From contig VGCZ01000001.1 of NCBI GenBank assembly GCA_016869975.1, positions 121,328 to 185,327 of the forward strand: a stretch of 64,000 nucleotides of DNA, given 5' to 3'. Below the pieces are notes generated by a model. That model saw only the letters and a program-made list of their open reading frames with translations, was not told where the DNA came from and did no database searches. The position numbers and the translations under genes were made by a program. Below are positions 52,947-63,100 of this stretch, in pieces; position 1 is the first letter of the stretch; every line of letters begins with the position of its first letter. The DNA is from Alphaproteobacteria bacterium (GTDB lineage: Bacteria; Pseudomonadota; Alphaproteobacteria; Reyranellales; Reyranellaceae).

Positions 52947-54188
52947 TCACGCGCCCGCGCGCTCGACCATCGCTTGCAGAAGGATTTGGCAGCCGGCGGC
53001 GATGTCCTCCTTGCGCGCGTCCTCGATCTCGTTGTGGCTGATGCCGTCCTTGCACGGCACGAAGATCATGCCGGTGGGCGCCACCTTCGCGACGTAGCAG
53101 GCGTCGTGACCGGCGCCGCTGACGATATCCATATGCGCCATGCCAGCGCGCCCGGCCGCCGCTCGCACGGCCTCGACGCACTTGGCGTCGAACGGCGTCG
53201 GCGGGAAGTACCAGATCTGCTCGATGCCGACCTCGAGACGATGCTCGGCGGCGATGCGCTTAGCGCTCGCGCGCATCTCGGCGTCCATCTCGGCGAGCTG
53301 CTTGTCGTCGGGATGGCGGAAATCCAAGGTCATGAACACGCGGCCGGGAATCGTGTTGCGCGATTGTGGTTTGCTCTCGATCACGCCCACCGTGGCGCGC
53401 CCGTTCGGTCGCGAACCGATGCGGCGCGCCTCGGCGATCAACAGCGACGCGCCGAGCAGCGCGTCGCGCCGCCCTTCCATCGGCGTCGTGCCGGCGTGGC
53501 TTTCCATGCCCGTCCAGTTGATCTCGTACCAGCGCTGGCCCTGCGCCGCCGTCACCACGCCGATGGTTCGCGCCTCGCGCTCGAGGATCGGCCCCTGCTC
53601 GATATGCGCCTCGAAGAACGCGCCAACAGGACGGCCGCCCACCGCCTCCTTGCCGTCGTAGCCGATCTTCTTCAGCGCCTCGCCGAAGGTGACGCCCTCG
53701 GGATCGGTGCGCGACAGCGCGTAGTCAACGCTGAACACGCCGCCGAACACGCCCGAGGCCACCATCGCCGGCGCGAAACGGCAGCCCTCCTCGTTGGTCC
53801 ACACCGCGACCTCGACCGGCGCCTCGGTCTCGTAAGCAGCGTCGTTGAGTGCGCGCACGACCTCCAGTCCCGCGAGCACGCCGTAGCAGCCATCGAACTT
53901 GCCGCCGGTCGGCTGGGTGTCGAGGTGGCTGCCGGTCATGATGGGCGGCCGGCTCATGTCGCGGCCCGGCCGGCGCGCGAAAATGTTGCCGACCTGGTCG
54001 ACGCGAATCTCGCAGCCGGCCTCACGGCACCAGCGCACGAACAGGTCGCGGCCCTGGCGATCGAGTTCGGTGAGCGCGATACGACAAACGCCGCCTTTGT
54101 CCGTGCCACCGATCCTGGCCATCTCCATCAGGCTGTCCCACAGCCGGTCGGCGTTGATCCTGAGATTGCCGCTATCCATCCCGCTCAT
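52947..54188 (-). CDS. M20-family Zn hydrolase, N-carbamoyl amino-acid hydrolase type
   Basis: The 413-residue metalloenzyme has GSHLDTQPTGGKFDGCYGVL, VWTNEEGCRF (Zn and catalytic Glu), FFEAHIEQGPILE, and SGAGHDACYVAKVAPTGMIF, which match the hydantoinase/carbamoylase branch of M20. It hydrolyses N-carbamoyl amino acids or ureido compounds to release the amine. The ATG at 54188 has AAGGAGA before it; the longer upstream frame is not family-like. It sits upstream of the deleted metallo-beta-lactamase-fold gene, 62 bp away, on the same strand. Confidence 0.94.
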   Translation of the reverse strand: MSGMDSGNLRINADRLWDSLMEMARIGGTDKGGVCRIALTELDRQGRDLFVRWCREAGCEIRVDQVGNIFARRPGRDMSRPPIMTGSHLDTQPTGGKFDGCYGVLAGLEVVRALNDAAYETEAPVEVAVWTNEEGCRFAPAMVASGVFGGVFSVDYALSRTDPEGVTFGEALKKIGYDGKEAVGGRPVGAFFEAHIEQGPILEREARTIGVVTAAQGQRWYEINWTGMESHAGTTPMEGRRDALLGASLLIAEARRIGSRPNGRATVGVIESKPQSRNTIPGRVFMTLDFRHPDDKQLAEMDAEMRASAKRIAAEHRLEVGIEQIWYFPPTPFDAKCVEAVRAAAGRAGMAHMDIVSGAGHDACYVAKVAPTGMIFVPCKDGISHNEIEDARKEDIAAGCQILLQAMVERAGA

Positions 54189-54357
54189 GCGCGCTCTCCT
54201 TCTCGGGCGGACCGTAGTCGAAAGCGGCCCGGCATGCTGGAGAAATTCAGCCAAGCCCCGTCGGTGACGCATATCCGTCTCGCCGCATGATCGCTTGCGG
54301 CCGGGCGCCGCAACCCATCAGCTTAGCCGTCCGCGCAAACCAGGGATGAAGGACGGG

Positions 54358-55545
54358 ATGCTGCCGCTTCAGGGGATTCTGGCTCTCGATCTGACGCAGG
54401 TGATCGCCGGGCCCACCGCCGGCCAGATTCTCGGCGACATGGGCGCCGACGTCATCAAAGTCGAGCCGCTGAGCGGCGACCACTTCCGCCCCCAACTCGG
54501 CGGCGCCTGGGTGCCTGGCATGAACCGCAACAAGCGCGGCCTGGCGATCGACCTGAAGTCCGAAGGCGGCAAGGAAGTGCTTCGCCGACTGGTGAAGAAG
54601 GCCGATGTCTTCATGGAGGCCTTCGTCCCCGGTGTAATCGCCTCCCTGGGTTTCGGTTACGACACCGTGCGCGCGCTCAACCCGCGCCTGATCTATCTCT
54701 CGATCTCCGGCTACGGCCAGACCGGCCCCTACAGCGAGCGGCCTGGCTACGATCCCTGCATCCAGGCCGAGGTCGGGATCATGGAAGCGACGGGCGAGAT
54801 GAATGGCCCGCCGGCGCGGGTCGGCGCCGCGCCCGTCGACCAGATGACCGGCTCCTATGGCGCGTTGGGCGTCGCCATGGCGTTGCTGCAGCGCCACCAC
54901 ACCGGCCGCGGCCAGCATATCGACCTGGCGCTATACGATGTCGGCGTGCAGATCATGAGCCATTGGCTGACCAATCTCGGCCATACCGGCGAGGATCCCA
55001 GGCGCATGGGCGCCTCGCACACGCTGATCGTGCCGCTGCGCAACTTCGATACGAAGACCGGCCCGATCTATGTCGCCTGCACCAACGACTCGTTCTGGAA
55101 ACGGCTGGTGACGGCGCTGGACATCGCCGCGGTCGGCGACGATCCGCGCTTCGCCAGCAACAGGCTGCGTCTCACCAACCGCGCCGATCTCGAGCCGTTG
55201 CTGGAGGCGGTATTCGCTGCGCAAACGCGCGAGACGCTGCTGGAAAAACTGGTCGACGCCGGCGTGCCCTGCGCGGCGGTGAAGACGGTCAGCGAGATGG
55301 TACGCGACCCGCACGCCCAGGCGCGCGGCAGCGTGCTCAGCATGGATTATCCGGGCATCGGCAAGGTGATGGCCGCGAACAATCCGCTGCGCCTGTCCGA
55401 CGCGCCGCTGGCGGTGCGTCGCCTGGCGCCGCGCCTGGGCGAGCATACGCGCGAGCTGATGCGCGATGTCGGTTACGGCGACGACGAGATCGCCGCGCTG
55501 GCCAAAGCCAACGCCATCAAGATCGACGAGGGAGAGACGTCATGA
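54358..55545 (+). CDS. CaiB/BaiF-family CoA-transferase
   Basis: The 395-residue family III CoA-transferase begins MLPLQGILALDLTQVIAGP and has GDMGADVIKVEPL, NRNKRGLAIDLK, the block GYGQTGPYSERPGYDP with its catalytic Asp, and CAAVKTVSEMVRDPHAQ. It would move CoA from one acid to another. AAGGA six bases before the ATG at 54358 favours this start; the ATG at 54346 is four codons earlier. Its stop overlaps the esterase start by 4 bp, so the two are coupled. Confidence 0.93.
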   Translation: MLPLQGILALDLTQVIAGPTAGQILGDMGADVIKVEPLSGDHFRPQLGGAWVPGMNRNKRGLAIDLKSEGGKEVLRRLVKKADVFMEAFVPGVIASLGFGYDTVRALNPRLIYLSISGYGQTGPYSERPGYDPCIQAEVGIMEATGEMNGPPARVGAAPVDQMTGSYGALGVAMALLQRHHTGRGQHIDLALYDVGVQIMSHWLTNLGHTGEDPRRMGASHTLIVPLRNFDTKTGPIYVACTNDSFWKRLVTALDIAAVGDDPRFASNRLRLTNRADLEPLLEAVFAAQTRETLLEKLVDAGVPCAAVKTVSEMVRDPHAQARGSVLSMDYPGIGKVMAANNPLRLSDAPLAVRRLAPRLGEHTRELMRDVGYGDDEIAALAKANAIKIDEGETS

Positions 55546-56432
55546 AGGAACGGGGAATTGCCGCGGTCCGCGAGAAGCTCGCCAAGCTGCCGCGCTCGGC
55601 CGAGCAGACGCTCGACGAGGTGCGCACGATCTACGACAAAGCGACCCGCGCCTTTCCGCTGCCGGCGGATATCGCCCGCGAGGAAGTCGCCCTGGGCGGC
55701 GTGCCCGCCGAGCGACTGACGCCGCAACAGGCGCGCAAGGACCAGGCGCTGATCTACCTGCATGGCGGTGGCTACGGGACCGGCTCGCCGCGCTCGCATC
55801 GCCATCTCGCCGGCGACATCGCCAAGCGCGCCGGCGTGGTCGCGTTGGTGCCCGAGTATCGGCTGGCGCCGGAGAACCCCTTCCCGGCCGCCGTTGACGA
55901 TGCGCTGGCGGTCTATCGCGACGTGCTCAAGCAATTCACGCCCGGCCGCATCGCCATCGCCGGCGACTCCGCCGGTGGCGGCCTCACCATCGCCGTGCTG
56001 CTGGCGGCGCGCGACGCCGGGCTGCCGATGCCGGCGGCCGCGATCTGCATCTCGCCCTGGACCGACATGACCGCGAGCAGCGCGAGCTACACCGAGCGCG
56101 CCGCCTTCGATCCGCTGGTCACCATGGAGGGCCTGGTTCGCTGGCGTCAGTGCTATATCGGCGATGGCGATCGCCGCCAGCCGCTGGCCTCGCCGGCGCA
56201 CGCCGACCTCAAGGGCCTGCCGCCTCTCCTGATCCAGGTCGGCGGCGATGAGATCCTGCTCGATGATTCACGCCTGCTCGCCGACAAGGCCCGCGCCGTC
56301 GGCATCGACACCGTGCTCGAGGTCTGGCCGCAGATGATCCATGTCTGGCACTGGTACTTCCCGATGCTCGACGAAGGCGAGCGCGCCAACGCCGCCATCG
56401 CCAAGTTCATGCGCGACCGTCTCGCTGCTTGA
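55542..56432 (+). CDS. Alpha/beta-hydrolase, hormone-sensitive-lipase family
   Basis: The 296-residue esterase has the oxyanion motif LIYLHGGGYGTGSPRSH, the nucleophile GDSAGGGLTIAVLLA, an Asp in VGGDEILLDDSR, and a His in MIHVWHWYF, all in family IV order. It hydrolyses short acyl esters in the cytoplasm (no signal peptide). The ATG is in an ATGA overlap with the CoA-transferase gene, which suggests one pathway of CoA-ester handling. Confidence 0.94.
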   Translation: MKERGIAAVREKLAKLPRSAEQTLDEVRTIYDKATRAFPLPADIAREEVALGGVPAERLTPQQARKDQALIYLHGGGYGTGSPRSHRHLAGDIAKRAGVVALVPEYRLAPENPFPAAVDDALAVYRDVLKQFTPGRIAIAGDSAGGGLTIAVLLAARDAGLPMPAAAICISPWTDMTASSASYTERAAFDPLVTMEGLVRWRQCYIGDGDRRQPLASPAHADLKGLPPLLIQVGGDEILLDDSRLLADKARAVGIDTVLEVWPQMIHVWHWYFPMLDEGERANAAIAKFMRDRLAA

Positions 56433-56445
56433 TAGCGCTCGGGAT

Positions 56446-57255
56446 CTAATCGCCGCCGTATCCGGCGATCACGATCACGGTGAGCGATTCGGGCAAGTCG
56501 GCTTTCGCGAGATCGAGGGTGCGGCTGGTGGGGCGCACGAGTTCGTAGTTGCCCTGGCCGAGATAGCCGAGGAAGCGGTCGAGCGAGCTTGGCCCCCAGT
56601 AGTGCATGGGCAGCACGATGCGTGGCTGGATCTGCCTGACCACGTCGGCCATGTAGGGCTGGCCCATGGTGTAGCCGCCGTCGATCGGCACCATCAGCAC
56701 GTCGATGCGGCCGAGATCCTCGAGATGCTCCGGTGTCAGGCGATGATGCAGGTGGCCAAGATGCGCCACGCACAGATCGCCGACGCGGAAAACGAAGATC
56801 GAGTTGCCGCTGAAACGCGTGCTGCCGTCGCCCCACTCGCGCACGTTGGTCGGCACGTTGAAGACCTGCAGGTCCCTCATGGTCACGTTGTGGCGCGCCT
56901 CGACGCGGCCCTGCGCCCAGCCGCGCAGCACATGGGTCACGCCCGGCTCGATGTCGTCGGTGAAATGCGTGGAGTGCGCGTTGTTCATCGTCACGATGTC
57001 GGGGCGCTTTCCGTAGCCGTTGTAGCCGTTGTAGTCGGTGATCGCGCGCACGCTCTGCGGCGTCTCGATCAGGAAGGAGGCGTGGCCGACGAAGGTCACA
57101 CGCATGGCGCTGACCACCTTCTCCTGCGCCACCGTGAAGTTCGCCTGAAGGACGCCGGGCCGCCACTCGGCCACGTTCTTGTTGCAGCGTGCCTCGGCGG
57201 CGCCGGCGAAGAGGCCGCAGATGGCTAGGGCAATGAAGGTCGTTAGTAGACGCAT
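56446..57255 (-). CDS. Secreted metallo-beta-lactamase-fold hydrolase, UlaG-like
   Basis: The 269-residue protein has a signal peptide (MRLLTTFIALAICGLFAGAAEA). It contains VTFVGHASFLIETP, TMNNAHSTHFTDD, LCVAHLGHLHHRL, VLMVPIDGGYTMG and VLPMHYWG, the layout of UlaG/RNase-Z-like members whose first metal motif is altered (NAHSTHF in place of HxHxDH). It is probably a periplasmic lactonase or phosphodiesterase; the substrate is unknown. AGGAG precedes the ATG. It converges with the esterase gene. Confidence 0.87.
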   Translation of the reverse strand: MRLLTTFIALAICGLFAGAAEARCNKNVAEWRPGVLQANFTVAQEKVVSAMRVTFVGHASFLIETPQSVRAITDYNGYNGYGKRPDIVTMNNAHSTHFTDDIEPGVTHVLRGWAQGRVEARHNVTMRDLQVFNVPTNVREWGDGSTRFSGNSIFVFRVGDLCVAHLGHLHHRLTPEHLEDLGRIDVLMVPIDGGYTMGQPYMADVVRQIQPRIVLPMHYWGPSSLDRFLGYLGQGNYELVRPTSRTLDLAKADLPESLTVIVIAGYGGD

Positions 57256-57391
57256 GGTCGACTCCTGTGCGGATAGACCCGATCTCTCCCCAGCATGATG
57301 CGGGCCAAAGCCCGCAAAATCCAAGCTTTAGCGGCTCTTTCCACGCTACCCACAAGGGGCTGTGGATTGACTCTCCGTGCCTCAAGGCATA

Positions 57392-57406
57392 GAACAAATA
57401 CAGAAC
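57392..57406 (+). promoter_or_regulatory. LexA SOS box GAAC-N7-GAAC
   Basis: GAACAAATACAGAAC is an exact GAAC-N7-GAAC box, the alphaproteobacterial LexA operator. It lies upstream of imuA and shows that the imuA-imuB-dnaE2 set is DNA-damage-inducible. It is inside the longest reading frame of imuA, so the real start is downstream of it. Confidence 0.93.
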
Positions 57407-57439
57407 ATTCTAATCACAGCACAGCCTTCCGAGGGGATC

Positions 57440-58309
57440 GTGACGGTCATTTTCCCCAGCGCTTTCGCTCCCGCCAACGCCATCCGGTCCGATGCGCCGG
57501 TGATGGTGCTGGATCGCGCCGAGCCCGACCGCGAGGGCGAATTGCGCCGGTTGCGCGAGACGGTGCGCCGGCTGGAGCGCAGCGGCGGCGCGTCGAGCGC
57601 TCCCGCCATCCCGCTTGATGTGCCCGAGATCGACGCCGCGCTGCCCGATGGCGGACTGGCCGGCGGCGCGCTGCACGAGATCGTGCCCGGTAACGTCGCG
57701 CATGACGGCGCCGCCCTGGGTTTCGCCGCCACCATCCTGGGCCGCTTCGCTCAGGTACGGCGCGGCCAGATCCTGTGGATCCATCGCGACGCCGGCGCGC
57801 TGACCGCGCCGCCCTATGCCCCGGCACTGGCCGCCTTTGTCGATCCGGCCCGCATGATCCTCGCCTCATCCCGGCGCGTCGAGGACGCGCTGTGGACCAT
57901 GGAGGAAGGCCTGCGCTGCGGCGCGCTGGCCGCCGTGGTCGGCGAGATCGACAAGGTCGAGCTGGCCGCGACGCGACGCCTGCAGCTCGCCGCCGAGAAG
58001 AGCGGCGTGCCGGCCCTGCTGCTGCGCGCCCTCGACAAGAAGAGCGCGGCGATCTCCGCCGCCGTCACGCGCTGGCGCGTCACCTCGGCGCCGTCGCGCG
58101 CGCATCTCGGCGCCGACGGCGAGTCGCTCCAGGACATCGCCGGCCCGCGCTGGCGCCTCGATCTTCTGCGCAATCGCTTCGGCGATCCGGCGCGCACCGA
58201 CATCCCCTCGTGGCTGGTGGAGTGGACCAATGAAAAGGGTCATCTCGCTGTGGTTTCCGAAACTGTCGGCCGACCGCATGGCGCGCCGGCACAAAGACTG
58301 GCTGGCTAA
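57440..58309 (+). CDS. imuA: ImuA, RecA-like subunit of the inducible mutasome
   Basis: The 289-residue protein is a RecA/SulA-like helper of the ImuB-DnaE2 mutagenic translesion complex. The sequence shows IDAALPDGGLAGGALHEIVP, IHRDAGALTAPPYAPAL, and LEEGLRCGALA-like TMEEGLRCGALAAVVGEI, which are typical of ImuA. The open frame goes back to a GTG at 57377, but that would place the SOS box inside the gene. I choose GTG 57440, with GAGGGG close before it. The C-terminal 80 bp overlap imuB. Confidence 0.9.
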   Translation: MTVIFPSAFAPANAIRSDAPVMVLDRAEPDREGELRRLRETVRRLERSGGASSAPAIPLDVPEIDAALPDGGLAGGALHEIVPGNVAHDGAALGFAATILGRFAQVRRGQILWIHRDAGALTAPPYAPALAAFVDPARMILASSRRVEDALWTMEEGLRCGALAAVVGEIDKVELAATRRLQLAAEKSGVPALLLRALDKKSAAISAAVTRWRVTSAPSRAHLGADGESLQDIAGPRWRLDLLRNRFGDPARTDIPSWLVEWTNEKGHLAVVSETVGRPHGAPAQRLAG

Positions 58310-59936
58310 GACCGCCGCCCTGATCGGCTTTCATCAGGGCGGCCCGCGCATCGTCGCGGTCAACGAGCACGCGCGCAGCGCGGGCATCCGCGCCGGCCAG
58401 CGCCTGGCCGATGCGCGCACCCTGGTACCCGATCTCACCACGGCGCATGCCGAGCCCGCGGCCGACCTGAAGCTGCTCGAGACGCTCGCCGGCTGGTGCG
58501 AGCGCTACACGCCCTGGGTGGCGATCGATCCGCTGGGTGGCGCGCTGGTCGACTCCGGCTTCGAGAGCGACGAGGCGACGCAGGGCGTCGACCGCATGGC
58601 GACGGCGACGTTCGGCGGCGATGGCGGGCTGATGCTCGACGTCACCGGCTGCGGTCATCTCTTCGGCCCCGGCATCGAGGGCGAGCGCGCGCTGCTCGCC
58701 GACCTCACCGCCCGTCTCGCACGCCATGGCTTCACAACGCGCGCCGCGATGGCCGACACGGCGGGCGCCGCCTGGGCATTGGCGCGCTTCGCCGAGCGGC
58801 AGAAGGATCTGCTGGCGCCAGTCGCCGGTCACCGCACGCTGCTTGCACCGCTGCCGATCGAGGCGCTGCGTCTCGACTCGACTACCGCCGAGACCTTGCG
58901 CCGCCTGGGCCTGCGCCAGATCGGCGACCTCTTGCCCATGCCACGCGCGCCACTGGCGCAGCGTTTCGGCGACCTGCTGGTACGCCGCCTCGACCAGGCG
59001 CTTGGCAGCGCCGCCGAGACCATCCAGCCGCGCCTGCCGGCGCCGGCCTTCCGCACGCGCCTGGCTTTCGCCGAGCCGATCGGCCGCGCCGAGGATATCG
59101 CCGCCGCCACCAGCCGCCTGCTCGCAGCCCTGTGCGGCCAGTTCGAGAAGGCCGGCGTCGGCGCGCGCCGACTCGAGCTGTCGCTGTTCCGCGTCGACGG
59201 CTCGATCGAGCGCACCGCCATCGGCACCGGTCGGCCCAGCCGCGACAACGCCCATCTGATGAAGCTGTTCCAGGAACCGCTGGCGCATCTCGATGCCGGC
59301 TTCGGCGTCGAGCTGATGATGCTGTCGGCCGCCGCCGTCGAGCCGTTCGACACCCAGCAGGTGGCGCTGGCCCAGGCCGTCGGCGGCGAGGTGCTGCTGG
59401 CGCCGGGCGGCGGCGACGCGCCCGCCGCACCCGCGCGCGGCCACGACGCCGAGGTGGTGCAGCTCGTCGACCGCCTGACCCAGCGCCTGGGCGCCGCCAA
59501 TGTCGTGCGCCTGGCGCCGCGCGCCAGCCATTTGCCCGAACGCGCCGTGATCGCGCTGCCGGTCGCCAAGCCGGCGGTGCGCGCCGGCCTGTGGACCAAG
59601 GTCGCCGCCTACAAGGGCCCGCGCCCGACGCGGCTTCTGGCCCAGCCGGAAGCGATCCAGACCACGGCGCAATTGCCCGACGATCCGCCTCGTCAGTTCA
59701 ACTGGCGCGGCACGCTGCACCGGCTGAAGCGCGTCGAGGGGCCGGAGCGCCTGGTCGACGAGTGGTGGCGGGAATCGGTGCCGACGGCCGAGGTCGAGAA
59801 CGCCCCGTCCGGCCGCGACTACTACCGCGTCGAGGACGAGGACGGCCAACGCTTCTGGCTCTACCGCGACGGCCCGATCAACGCCCCCCCCGTCCCACCG
59901 GCCTCGCGCTGGTACGTCCATGGCTTCTGTGCGTGA
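58230..59936 (+). CDS. imuB: ImuB, Y-family polymerase-like mutasome subunit
   Basis: The 568-residue protein belongs to the Y-family polymerases but has no complete catalytic acidic set; the early metal-binding segment reads ISLWFPKLSADRMARRH, and the later one LMLDVTGCGHLFGPG. Such ImuB proteins act as adaptors that bind the beta clamp, ImuA and DnaE2. A helix-hairpin region (LRRLGLRQIGDLLPMPRAPL) and LSLFRVDG-like stretches follow. The start overlaps the imuA end by 80 bp, a long overlap that suggests coupled translation. It is co-induced by LexA with imuA. Confidence 0.94.
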   Translation: MKRVISLWFPKLSADRMARRHKDWLAKTAALIGFHQGGPRIVAVNEHARSAGIRAGQRLADARTLVPDLTTAHAEPAADLKLLETLAGWCERYTPWVAIDPLGGALVDSGFESDEATQGVDRMATATFGGDGGLMLDVTGCGHLFGPGIEGERALLADLTARLARHGFTTRAAMADTAGAAWALARFAERQKDLLAPVAGHRTLLAPLPIEALRLDSTTAETLRRLGLRQIGDLLPMPRAPLAQRFGDLLVRRLDQALGSAAETIQPRLPAPAFRTRLAFAEPIGRAEDIAAATSRLLAALCGQFEKAGVGARRLELSLFRVDGSIERTAIGTGRPSRDNAHLMKLFQEPLAHLDAGFGVELMMLSAAAVEPFDTQQVALAQAVGGEVLLAPGGGDAPAAPARGHDAEVVQLVDRLTQRLGAANVVRLAPRASHLPERAVIALPVAKPAVRAGLWTKVAAYKGPRPTRLLAQPEAIQTTAQLPDDPPRQFNWRGTLHRLKRVEGPERLVDEWWRESVPTAEVENAPSGRDYYRVEDEDGQRFWLYRDGPINAPPVPPASRWYVHGFCA

Positions 59937-59954
59937 CGGCGAACCGATGACCTT

Positions 59955-60095
59955 TCAGGGCTGTCGCATATGGCCTTCAAGAAGCTGGGCGCGCGCCCCG
60001 CAAGACAGCAGGCTTAAAGCCGTTTGGCCGGTCATGAGCGCCGCTGGAGCGGCGCGGCCCGAAGACAACCATCAACTCATATGCGATCGCCCTGA
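59955..60095. mobile_element. 141-bp MITE-like element between imuB and dnaE2
   Basis: An 18-bp inverted repeat (TCAGGGCTGTCGCATATG at 59955-59972 and its complement with two mismatches at 60078-60095) bounds 105 bp with no gene. The repeats look like ends of a transposon. I found no clear target-site duplication. It may be a non-autonomous derivative whose parent lies elsewhere. It is in front of dnaE2, so it could change its expression. Confidence 0.6.
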
Positions 60096-60120
60096 GTGAT
60101 CTGGGCTGTAGAGACTCGTC

Positions 60121-63100
60121 ATGCTGGGCCCATTCCGCTACGCCGAATTGCAGGTCACGACCAATTTCAGTTTCCTGCGCAGCGGCTCGCATCCGAAGGA
60201 GCTGATCGGCCGGGGAGCGGATTTGGGACTGACGGCGATCGGCATCACCGATCGCTGCACGCTCGCGGGCGTGGTGCAGGCGCATGTCGCGGCGCGGCAC
60301 GTCAATAACCAGGGCGGCCGTATCAAGCTGCTGATCGGCAGCCGCATCGACACACAGGATGGTCTGTCGCTGCTGCTCTACCCCACGGACCTGCCCGCCT
60401 ACAGCCGACTGACCCGGCTGCTGACCCTGGGCAACAGCGTCGCCCCCAAAGGACAGTGCCACCTGATGCGCGACGACCTGGCGCAATACGCCGAGGGGTT
60501 GATCGCCATCGCCCTGCCGCCACGCGACGTCGACGATCCGGGTTTCCCGCACAAGCTCAGCTTTCTGTCGGACGTCTATCGTGAGCGCTGCTATCTCGCC
60601 GGTTCGGTCTCGGCGCGCGGCGACGACGCGCGACGGCTGGCGTCGATCGAGACGCTGGCGCGCCAGCATCGCACACCGATGGTCGCGACCAACGACGTGC
60701 ATTATCACGCGCCCGACCGACGCGCGCTGCAGGACGTGGTGACCGCGATCCGGCTGGGCCGCACCGTCGATACGCTCGGCTTCCATCGCTTCGCCAACGC
60801 CGAGCGGCACCTGAAATCGCCCAACGAGATGGCGCGGCTATTCCGGAAATACCCGGCCGCCATCGCCCGCACGGTTGAGATCGCCGATGCCTGCGCCTTC
60901 GATCTCGACCAGCCGAAATACGTCTACCCGGCCGAGTGCGAGCCCGGCGAGACAGCGCAGGAGAAGCTGGAGCGTCTGACCTGGAAGGGCGCCGAGTGGC
61001 GTTACTATGGTACCGTACCCGACGAGGTGCGCGAGCAGATCCACAAGGAGTTCGCGCTGATCCGCGAGCGCGACTACGCCTCCTACTTCCTGACCGTGCA
61101 CGACATCGTCCAGTACGCGCGATCGAACAACATCCTGTGCCAGGGCCGCGGGTCGGCCGCCAATTCGGCGGTGTGCTACTGCCTCGGCGTCACGGCGGTC
61201 GATCCCAGCCGGCACAAGCTGCTTTTCGCGCGCTTCCTGTCGAGCAACCGCAACGAGCCGCCCGATATCGACGTCGATTTCGAGCACGAGCGGCGCGAAG
61301 AAGTCATCCAGTGGATCTACGGCAGATACGGCCGTGAACGCGCCGGTCTCGCCGCGACCGTCATCGCCTATCGCAGCCGCAGCGCCATCCGCGATGTCGG
61401 CAAGGCGCTGGGCCTGTCCGCCGACACGCTGGGCATCCTCGCCGACACCGTCTGGGGTATGGGCGTCGGCGGCATCGACGAGAAACACGTGCGCGAGGCC
61501 GGCCTCGATCCGCAGGACCGACGCCTGGCCCTGGCCCTGCGCCTGTCTTCGACCCTGATCGATTTCCCGCGGCACCTGTCGCAGCATGTCGGCGGCTTCG
61601 TCTTCACCGCCGACCGGCTGGATGCGCTGGTGCCGATCCAGAACGCGGCGATGAAGGACCGCACCGTCGTCGAATGGAACAAGGACGATCTCGACTCGCT
61701 GCGCATCCTGAAAGTCGACGTGCTGGCGCTGGGCATGCTGACCTGCATCCGCAAGGGGCTAGATCTGATCCGCGCGCTCTACGGCGAGACCTTCGACCTG
61801 GCGACGATCCCGAAGGAGGAGAAGGCGGTCTACGACATGCTCTGCAAGGCCGACTCGCTGGGCGTGTTCCAGGTCGAGAGCCGCGCGCAGATGTCGATGC
61901 TGCCCCGGCTGCGGCCGAGGAATTTCTACGACCTCGTGATCGAGGTCGCGATCGTGCGGCCCGGCCCGATCCAGGGCGACATGGTGCACCCGTATCTGCG
62001 GCGCCGCGACGGGATCGAGAAGCCCGATTACGTGAAGCCGGAGCTCGAGGAAGCGCTTAAGCGCACCCTGGGCGTACCGCTTTTCCAGGAACAGGCGATG
62101 CAGATCGCGATCATCGCCGCCAGGTTCACGGAAGCCGAGGCCGACGGCCTGCGCAAGGCGATGGCGACCTTCCGGCACAACGGCACCATCCACAATTACC
62201 GCGCGCGCTTCATCGACGGCATGGTTGCCAACGACTATCCCAGAGACTTCGCCGAACGCTGCTTCAAGCAGATCGAGGGCTTCGGCGAGTACGGCTTTCC
62301 GGAAAGCCACGCTGCCAGCTTCGCGCTCCTGGTCTACGCCTCGTCGTGGATCAAGTACTACTTCCCCGACGTTTTCTCCTGCGCCCTGCTCAACAGCCAG
62401 CCGATGGGCTTCTACGCGCCAGGACAGATCGTACGCGACGCACGCGAGCACGGCATCGTCGTGCTGCCGCCCGACATCAACATCAGCGATTGGGACAACA
62501 CGCTGGAGAAGTTGCCGCCCGCCGCAGCGCTGAGGAAGGACGAACGACGGTCGGGAATGGGAGAAGCCTTGCCGGCGTTGTATGCGCTGCGCCTGGGCTT
62601 CCGCCAGATCGAGGGTGCGAAGCAGGCGGAGATGGAGCAACTGGTCAAGCGGCGTGGCGCTGGCTATCGCGACATGACCGACCTCTGGCGGCGCGGCGAA
62701 GTCTCGCGCATGCAGATCGAGGTGCTGGCACGCGCCGATGCCTTCGGCTCGCTGGGCCTGTCGCGCCGCGACGTGCTGTGGGCGGCCAAGAGCCTGCGGG
62801 ACGATCGCCTGCCGTTGCTCGACGCCGTCCTGACCACCGATCGCGAACCGAAGGTCGTATTGCCCAAGGCTGCGCTGGGCGAGCAGGTCGTCGACGACTA
62901 CGTGAGCCTGCGCCTGTCGCTGCGCAAGCATCCGCTGGCGCTGCTACGGCCACGCCTCGACGCCGGCAAGGTGGTCTTGGCCTCCCAGCTCGCGACGGCG
63001 CCGCTGGACAAGAGCATCAGCGTCTGCGGCCTCGTGCTGGTGCGCCAGCGCCCGGGCACCGCCAGCGGCGTGGTGTTCGCCACCCTCGAGGACGAGACCG

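Noticed and set aside
58080..59921. Minus-strand ORF of 613 codons opposite imuB
   Set aside because: It is antisense to imuB, which carries clear family motifs; its composition is that of a GC-rich complement.
59936..60120. Second LexA box in front of dnaE2
   Set aside because: I looked for GTTC-N7-GTTC or GAAC-N7-GAAC in the gap and found none; only the MITE-like ends stand out.
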